Origin: Anaerolineales bacterium
GTDB lineage: Bacteria > Chloroflexota > Anaerolineae > Promineifilales > Promineifilaceae
Reading direction: 5' to 3'
Assembly: GCA_020432595.1 (NCBI GenBank)
Contig: JAGQGA010000157.1
Span: 1 to 9,646 of the forward strand
Length of the DNA stretch: 9,646 nt
A model generated the notes under the pieces. It saw only the letters and a list, made by a program, of their open reading frames with translations, was not told the origin of the DNA and did not search any database. Within the stretch, counting starts at the first letter, position 1; each line of letters begins with the position of its first letter. Of the stretch, positions 5,152-9,646 are shown piece by piece. A program made the position numbers and the translations under genes.

Positions 5152-7449
5152 CTATTCCCGTGCTGTCCCCGCCAACTGCTTCATCCCCACGTCCAGCGTT
5201 TGCAGCGAAAGCAGGATAAACGTTTTGCGGGTTGAGCCAAACTCGCCTAACCCCAGCAGACATGCCTGCTGAAAGCGGCCGGTAGTGTCGGGCAGTTCGG
5301 CACAAGGCAATGCTTGCAGCATTTGGCTTAGGGCATGGGCACCACGGGCATCATTTCCGCGAGCAAAATAATGGGTGGCACGTTCAGCCCAGTTGACAAT
5401 TTCAGGTAGCTCCAGCCGTTTGGCTGGTTTTTCCAGGGAAAGAATGGCTTGCACAACGGCCGTTTCCATTCCCGCCCGCATCGCCCGCCACTGCTGCAAA
5501 TAATACCGCTCATCCCCCACAATCCGCGCCAGTGCCAGCCCAATCTCCCCCCGCAGCACCTCCACGTCTTCCGGCATTTCCGCCGATGGCAAATGCGCCA
5601 AAAATTGGGAGTGGTGCAGCAGGGCAAACAAATCGTCAATCGCCTCCGCTGCCCGCAGCTTGCCCAGTGCCGAGACAAACGCCAGCTTAAACCGTTCATT
5701 GGGTGCGTCACGCAGCTTTTGCAGCAGCACCGGAACGCTTTCCGCATCGTCCAGCATTGCCAAAGCGCGGGCGCTGTTGGCTTCCAGGAACCAGTAGCCG
5801 GAAACAAGCGACTGGCGTAGCGGCGGGATGGCGCGTTTGTCCCCCAATCGCCCCAGCGCCCGCGCCGCCACCATGCTCAATTCTGATGCCGGTTTGTGCA
5901 GCACATCCAGCAGCGCATCCACCAATTCCGGTTGGGCGGGCATTCGGCCAATGGCCTGAATCGCCTCAAAACGAACGTTGAAGCTGGGGTCGGCCAACGC
6001 TTCCAGCAGCTCCTGGGTGCTGAGCGGGTTTTTGGTTTCGCCCATGCGCTCGGTCGTTGTCATGCGGGCTTGCTCATCCCCGGCAAAGTAATGTTGAATG
6101 AGCAGCCCCAGCGAGCGGGCGGTGTCGAGCCGCAGAAACATCCCGGCAAAGCGGCGCAGCGTGGTTTCGTTTTCTTCCGGCAGCCGGGAGACGGTGGCAA
6201 TTGCCAGGGTCAGAAAGATGATGCTGAGGAAAAAGAGGGGGGTGTAGGCATCAAGGGTAAAGAGGAGCCAGTGGGTATTAATGGCTTTGCCCCAGTTGAG
6301 CAGCATCCCGGCGAAGAGGGGGCCGATGCCGTTCATGCTGCTGTACCAAGCGTAATAAACGGCCGTATAACTCGCCTTTTGTTCGTCCGGTACGGCGTGG
6401 ACATAGAGGTAACGCGCCCAGCTAATTTGCCAGGCCAGGGTGGCGACACCCACGAAAAAGGCGATGAACATGGCGAGTGGGGCGCTGGCGTTGCTGTGGC
6501 GCGGCAGCAAAAACCAGGCGATGGGGAGCAGCAGCGTTAGCACCAGGCTGCTTTGCATAACGGGTTTGCTGCCGTAGCGGTCTGTTGCCCACCCCCACAG
6601 GTAGGAGGTGAGCAGGGAACCGACATAGGTGCCAATGCTCAACAGCACGACTACGCCGTCGCTGAGGCCGATTTGTTCTTTCATAAAGAGGGGGATGAAG
6701 GCAATAACGGCCGTTCCGCCCATGGAAGCCAACCCCAAAGCGATGAGAAATTGGACAAAACGGCGGTCAGAAACGGCCGTTTTCATCCCCGCCACGTGAT
6801 CCTGAAACCGACTCGTTCCTGCCGCCAATCGCGCCGCCGGGGATTCGCCCGGCACCTGGGTATATGCCGCCACCCCCAGCAGCCCGATCACCACCCCCAC
6901 TGCCAGCAGTAGCATAAACCGTCCCAGCCCCGTCTGGCTGTCAATCACATATCCCGCCGCCAGCGTCACCCCAATCCCCGCCACCGTCATGACCATGCTG
7001 TCAATGGCGGCAAACTTGCCGCGAATGCTGTTGGGAATCGCTTCCTTCATCCACGGGTTGCTGCCCGTTTCGGCAATGGCGCGGCACAGCCCAAACGCCC
7101 CAATCACCAGTGCCGCCCAGTAGAAGGCGCTGCCAGCGCCAAAGCGGGCAATGACGGCCGGGGTAAACAGCAGCATCGAGATTGCCACTTTCCGCAGCCC
7201 CCAGAAGGTGACAAAGGTACGTTTGTAGCCAAAGCGCGTCACCCACGGGGCGATAAACGGAGCCACCAGCCCGCAAAATGGGATGAGCGCCAGCATAAAC
7301 CCAATTTGGGCGTTGTCCAGCCCCAGCTCGTCGAGGAAGAGAATAAAGACGGAGCCAGCAAAGGTGAGGTAAACAAAGCCGGTGTTGAGAATATCGGCCG
7401 TTACCATCCACGGGAGCTTGCGAATTTTTTCAACGTCTGAAAGTGCCAT
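5152..7449 (-). CDS. MFS transporter fused to C-terminal HEAT repeats
   Basis: 765 residues. Residues about 15-422 form a major facilitator domain with 12 predictable membrane helices, a long central loop near 200-230, and motif-A-like loops at 71-78 (TRFGYKRT) and 288-297 (ATDRYGSKPV). After a linker (about 423-475) residues 476-650 form alpha-helical HEAT/PBS-lyase-type repeats, e.g. 'DPSFNVRFEAIQAIGRM', 'ASELSMVAARALGRLGDKRAIPPL' and 'ERFKLAFVSALGKLRAAEAI'. The remaining C-terminus is also helical. HEAT repeats bind proteins, so the cytoplasmic tail probably recruits or senses a partner; transported substrate is unknown. A plain MFS carrier has about 400-450 residues. ATG 7449 has no clear Shine-Dalgarno; the heptamer repeat ends 6 nt upstream. 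Transcription likely starts near 7492. Palindromes at 5455-5464, 6706-6715 and 6772-6781 all encode T-A-V. Confidence 0.92.
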   Translation of the reverse strand: MALSDVEKIRKLPWMVTADILNTGFVYLTFAGSVFILFLDELGLDNAQIGFMLALIPFCGLVAPFIAPWVTRFGYKRTFVTFWGLRKVAISMLLFTPAVIARFGAGSAFYWAALVIGAFGLCRAIAETGSNPWMKEAIPNSIRGKFAAIDSMVMTVAGIGVTLAAGYVIDSQTGLGRFMLLLAVGVVIGLLGVAAYTQVPGESPAARLAAGTSRFQDHVAGMKTAVSDRRFVQFLIALGLASMGGTAVIAFIPLFMKEQIGLSDGVVVLLSIGTYVGSLLTSYLWGWATDRYGSKPVMQSSLVLTLLLPIAWFLLPRHSNASAPLAMFIAFFVGVATLAWQISWARYLYVHAVPDEQKASYTAVYYAWYSSMNGIGPLFAGMLLNWGKAINTHWLLFTLDAYTPLFFLSIIFLTLAIATVSRLPEENETTLRRFAGMFLRLDTARSLGLLIQHYFAGDEQARMTTTERMGETKNPLSTQELLEALADPSFNVRFEAIQAIGRMPAQPELVDALLDVLHKPASELSMVAARALGRLGDKRAIPPLRQSLVSGYWFLEANSARALAMLDDAESVPVLLQKLRDAPNERFKLAFVSALGKLRAAEAIDDLFALLHHSQFLAHLPSAEMPEDVEVLRGEIGLALARIVGDERYYLQQWRAMRAGMETAVVQAILSLEKPAKRLELPEIVNWAERATHYFARGNDARGAHALSQMLQALPCAELPDTTGRFQQACLLGLGEFGSTRKTFILLSLQTLDVGMKQLAGTARE

Positions 7450-7455
7450 AGGTTC

Positions 7456-7490
7456 GGTAAACGGTAAACAGTAAACAGTTATCGGTAATT
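7456..7490 (-). repeat. Heptamer array in the 5' UTR of the MFS-HEAT gene
   Basis: Plus-strand units GGTAAAC, GGTAAAC, AGTAAAC, AGTTATC, GGTAATT in exact 7-bp phase. In gene sense this reads as TTTACCG/TTTACTG/ATTACCG units, the same family as the array at 1653-1694. It starts 6 nt ahead of ATG 7449 and would make up almost the whole 5' UTR if the promoter at 7499-7526 is used. Confidence 0.75.
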
Positions 7491-7498
7491 AGTCGGGT

Positions 7499-7526
7499 AG
7501 TATAGCTTACTATTTACAGGGGTGAA
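7499..7526 (-). promoter_or_regulatory. Sigma-70-type promoter for the MFS-HEAT gene
   Basis: On the minus strand: -35 TTCACC (7526-7521), a 16-bp spacer, and -10 TATACT (7504-7499; 5 of 6 consensus). The predicted start near 7492 falls at the edge of the heptamer array. Confidence 0.45.
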
Positions 7527-7543
7527 GCCTGTTTTGGTGTTGC

Positions 7544-7715
7544 GAGTGGTAGGGGCGGGATGACCGGGGGTAATACTGGCAATGCTGTTGGCTTTTTCTC
7601 CCGGTCGTCTCGCCCTTTCTTCGCCGTTTATGGTCTAGACAAAGGCGAGACGGCGCGGAGAAAATCAGCTTTGCCTCTGTTTGCACCTATCCGCGCCATC
7701 CCACCCCTACCCTAC
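7544..7715. mobile_element. MITE-like inverted-repeat element with a foldable four-stem core
   Basis: Terminal inverted repeats GGTAGGGGCGGGATG (7548-7562) and CATCCCACCCCTACC (7697-7711) match at 14 of 15 positions. The 5-bp direct repeat GTTGC flanks at symmetric distance (7539-7543 and 7716-7720), as a target-site duplication would. Between the termini three hairpins abut without spacing: GACCGGG/CCCGGTC (7562-7568/7600-7606, extendable by two pairs), GTCTCGCC/GGCGAGAC (7607-7614/7644-7651) and GGCGCGGA/TCCGCGCC (7652-7659/7690-7697). Folded, this is a closing stem with three arms. The two junction bases 7562 and 7697 are shared between stems, so only one pairing can form at each. No protein is encoded. 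It could be a non-autonomous transposable element or a structured RNA; the direct repeats favour the former. Confidence 0.6.
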
Positions 7716-7735
7716 GTTGCAAAAGATTATAGATT

Positions 7736-9646
7736 CTACCGATACACTTGGGGGCGGTGGCGCAGGGCGTGGTCGAAGAGGTGGGGGCGGTCGTCAGCCA
7801 GGATGTCATAGAGGTCGGGGAGGCGGCCGCGCCGTTCCATGAAGCCGATGAGGGACTGCAGTCGGTCGCTGTGGCGGTTGCCTTCCAGGTCATCATGCAC
7901 CACGCCGAGGGCAAAACAAAGCTCTTTGAGTTCGTCGGCGTTGTAGGCTTGTTGAAGCAGCCGCAGCAGTTCCTGGCGGGTTAGCCCGGCGGGATGGCGG
8001 CTGGCGGGGTCTTCGATGCCGTCCAAAAGCTGGCGCACGTTGATGGGGGCGGTGAGGCCGGGCAAGATTTGTTCGCGGATGTTGTTTTGTTCCAGCACCA
8101 GCAAATGTTGGTAGGGGACGACCACGCCGGGGTGGCCGGGGATGGGGACTTGCTCGGTGGGTTTGGTGCCGGTGATGCTTTCGTGGATGCTGTCGAAGGT
8201 GAAGCGGAGCATGGAGAGGAATTCCCGTTTACGGCCGTTTCCGCGCACCCAAATCTCCATCTTCCTGTCCTCAATATCGGCCTTGATCAACGCTTGAAGC
8301 TGGTCGTAGGCCAGCACCACGCCGGTGCGCCAGGCGAGCGGACGGCCGTTTTGCTGGCAGATGCGCGGGTGCTGCCGCACCATAAAGCGGTGGAGGATGC
8401 TGTGGGGCAAGATGGCGTAATGGTATTCAAACGCCAGCGCGTCGCCATCGTCCCAGGGGAAGGGGGGTTCCTCGACGGGGAGCAGATCGGGGACGAGGTA
8501 GCGGCTGCCCCCTTCAAAGGGGTAGGCCAGCTCAAACTTTTCCATCATTTGCAGGATGAAATGGTGGCGTTCGGGCGGGTAGGCGGCGGGGTTGAGCAGT
8601 TGCCCCAACTGCTGGCGCGGCAGCACGCCCCCCTGCTGTGCCAATGCCGGGGCGTTGATGAGGGTGTAGACCCCGCGTGTGACCCATTCGGGGTTGAGGA
8701 TGTTGGTGTCGCGCACGCGGTCGTCGTCCTGAAAGTTGAGCAGCACGCCGAGGTCGTGGAGAAAGCGGATGAGGGTGCGCTGGCTGGTGTCGTGGTCAAC
8801 TTCGTGGCGTTGGCAAAGCTGCTGGTATTCGTGGTAGAGCAGATAGTCGCGCTCTTTTTGCAGCGTTTCCAGCTCACTTTTGACGGCGTACCAACTGGCG
8901 GGGAAGGGGGTGTCTACGTGGTCTAGCTGGGCAAGCTGCTGCTGGATGGCGACCTTGAGATCGGCGATGCCCGCGCCGGTGCGGGCGGAGGTGGCGACAA
9001 AGCCAACGATGGAGGGGTATTTTTGCAGCAGCCCGCGCCGGTTGAGGTCGAGGTGGTGCTGGTCGCTTTTGTTGAGGACGATGAGGATGGGGGCATCGGC
9101 GGCAAAGCTGCGGATGAGCGCCAGCCAATATTCGACGCGGCTAGGCGCTTCCCCCTGGCGCACGTCCAGCACCAGCAGATAGAGGCTGCGCCGGGTGAGG
9201 AAAAATTGGTGGGTGGCGTGCATAATTTCCTGCCCGCCAAAATCCCAGATGTTAAGCTGGATGTCAGCCGTCTTGTCCCCGCGCTTCACCGGCAGCGTCC
9301 ACGGGGTAATGGCGATCCCTTCGGTTTTGTTTTCGTGGGGGTTGTAGCGGTTGTGGCACAGTTGCTGTACCAGCGAGGTTTTGCCCACGCCCCCTTCGCC
9401 CACCAAAATGAGCTTGGCTTCGTTGAGCGACCGGCGGTCTGCCGCCCCCTGCTTTTGCCAAAAGCTGAGGATGGCCTGCGGATTATTTACTTCTTGGCAA
9501 ATTTCCGGCGGAATCAGCAGCTTGGGATTGTCTTGGAGACCTAGCCCTTGCAATTGGGAGAGTTGGCCGATTTCGGGGGGTAGCTGGGTGAGGTTGTTTT
9601 GCCTCAGGTATAGCCCTTGCAATTGGGAGAGTTGGCCGATTTCGGG
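7736..9646 (-). CDS. Roco family GTPase (LRR-Roc-COR) with C-terminal death-like/effector-associated domain; 5' end outside window
   Basis: The frame is open from the right edge; residue numbers count from the codon at 9622. Residues 1-40 are leucine-rich repeats of 23 residues (LPPEIGQL-QLQ-L-L--N-L). The Roc GTPase follows at about 68-235: P-loop GEGGVGKTS (75-83), switch I T100, G3 WDFGGQE (126-132), G4 NKSD (184-187), G5 TSARTG (211-216). COR spans about 240-510, including 'GVLLNFQDDDRVRDTNILNPEWV' and 'FEYHYAILPHSILHRFMVRQ'. Residues about 547-613 form a compact helical unit ('LLRLLQQAYNADELKELCFALGV', 'FMERRGRLPDLYDIL', then DRP) like the small adaptor domains found on NTPase conflict proteins. 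All G motifs look intact, so it should bind and hydrolyse GTP as a dimerisation-controlled switch; no separate effector enzyme is visible in cis. Partners unknown. The stop is followed by a MITE-like element, so it is probably not in an operon with the MFS gene. No exact palindrome copy occurs in this gene. Confidence 0.93.
   Translation of the reverse strand, partial: PEIGQLSQLQGLYLRQNNLTQLPPEIGQLSQLQGLGLQDNPKLLIPPEICQEVNNPQAILSFWQKQGAADRRSLNEAKLILVGEGGVGKTSLVQQLCHNRYNPHENKTEGIAITPWTLPVKRGDKTADIQLNIWDFGGQEIMHATHQFFLTRRSLYLLVLDVRQGEAPSRVEYWLALIRSFAADAPILIVLNKSDQHHLDLNRRGLLQKYPSIVGFVATSARTGAGIADLKVAIQQQLAQLDHVDTPFPASWYAVKSELETLQKERDYLLYHEYQQLCQRHEVDHDTSQRTLIRFLHDLGVLLNFQDDDRVRDTNILNPEWVTRGVYTLINAPALAQQGGVLPRQQLGQLLNPAAYPPERHHFILQMMEKFELAYPFEGGSRYLVPDLLPVEEPPFPWDDGDALAFEYHYAILPHSILHRFMVRQHPRICQQNGRPLAWRTGVVLAYDQLQALIKADIEDRKMEIWVRGNGRKREFLSMLRFTFDSIHESITGTKPTEQVPIPGHPGVVVPYQHLLVLEQNNIREQILPGLTAPINVRQLLDGIEDPASRHPAGLTRQELLRLLQQAYNADELKELCFALGVVHDDLEGNRHSDRLQSLIGFMERRGRLPDLYDILADDRPHLFDHALRHRPQVYR
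9542..9646 (-). repeat. Nearly fresh LRR unit duplication (69-bp period)
   Basis: A 36-bp stretch at 9542-9577 recurs identically at 9611-9646, offset 69 bp (23 codons, one leucine-rich repeat). Identity at every third position, not only in protein, shows recent duplication or conversion. The array continues past the window edge. Confidence 0.85.

Larger units (their letters stand above)
107..6781. repeat. Dispersed palindrome AACGGCCGTT, 12 exact copies
   Basis: Exact copies start at 107, 126, 376, 2342, 3710, 4035, 4051, 4684, 4757, 5455, 6706 and 6772. One-mismatch or 8-bp core copies (ACGGCCGT) lie at 6359, 8231 and 8342. Seven of the coding copies read T-A-V, two R-P-L and one N-G-R, so all codon phases are used; two are non-coding. 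Random expectation for a 10-mer in this length is about 0.01. Confidence 0.9.

Noticed and set aside
7516..7532. ACAGG/CCTGT hairpin followed by TTT on the plus strand as a terminator
   Set aside because: No plus-strand gene precedes it, the stem is five pairs, and the -35 of the MFS promoter lies in the loop region.
7544..7715. Four-arm fold read as a tRNA or tmRNA
   Set aside because: Arm and loop lengths do not match tRNA, with loops near 30 nt, and no CCA end or TTCGA-like loop is seen.
7994..8926. Long plus-strand open frame of 310 codons opposite the Roco gene
   Set aside because: It lies wholly antisense to a gene with intact GTPase motifs and has no recognisable domain; it is a by-product of GC-rich codon use.

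Overview
The window looks like chromosomal DNA of a free-living, moderately GC-rich bacterium. I would place it near the Chloroflexota (Anaerolineae-like) from gene style: a LRR-Roc-COR GTPase, an MFS-HEAT fusion, a membrane-anchored Asn/Asp/Ser/Gly-rich protein with a DUF5667-like start, and spacers full of short-period repeats. That placement is inference; no rRNA or marker gene is present. No CRISPR array, tRNA, rRNA or transposase gene was seen.

Layout: bases 1-2901 carry three plus-strand genes: the 3' end of a histidine ammonia-lyase (hutH-like), a complete soluble cytochrome P450, and an aminoglycoside-phosphotransferase-fold kinase. From 3078 to the right edge everything is on the minus strand: a GNAT acetyltransferase translationally coupled behind a VOC/glyoxalase-fold protein (ATGA overlap), an acidic low-complexity exported or membrane-anchored protein, an MFS transporter fused to HEAT repeats, and a large Roco GTPase whose LRR N-terminus runs off the window. 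The two blocks converge over a hairpin-rich spacer (about 2930-3018).

The most unusual features lie outside the protein families. (1) The palindrome AACGGCCGTT occurs 12 times exactly, against about 0.01 expected by chance in this length. It sits in all three codon phases and also in non-coding DNA, and two copies form the arms of an intrinsic terminator. It behaves like a highly iterated palindrome (compare HIP1 of cyanobacteria). (2) Nearly every spacer carries its own family of 7- to 10-bp tandem or inverted repeats. One heptamer family (about WTTACYG) occurs just upstream of two unrelated genes in the same orientation relative to them. (3) The 286-bp spacer between the Roco and MFS-HEAT genes holds an inverted-repeat element that can fold as a closing stem plus three abutting hairpins and is flanked by the direct repeat GTTGC, like a small non-autonomous mobile element. 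(4) The Roco protein ends in a small helical domain resembling the bacterial death-like/effector-associated adaptor domains of conflict systems.

The genes do not form one obvious pathway. The lyase and P450 could be a small metabolic pair, and the kinase, acetyltransferase and VOC protein belong to families often involved in modifying or sequestering small molecules. The Roco, MFS-HEAT and acidic proteins each appear to be separate transcription units, apart from the VOC-GNAT pair.
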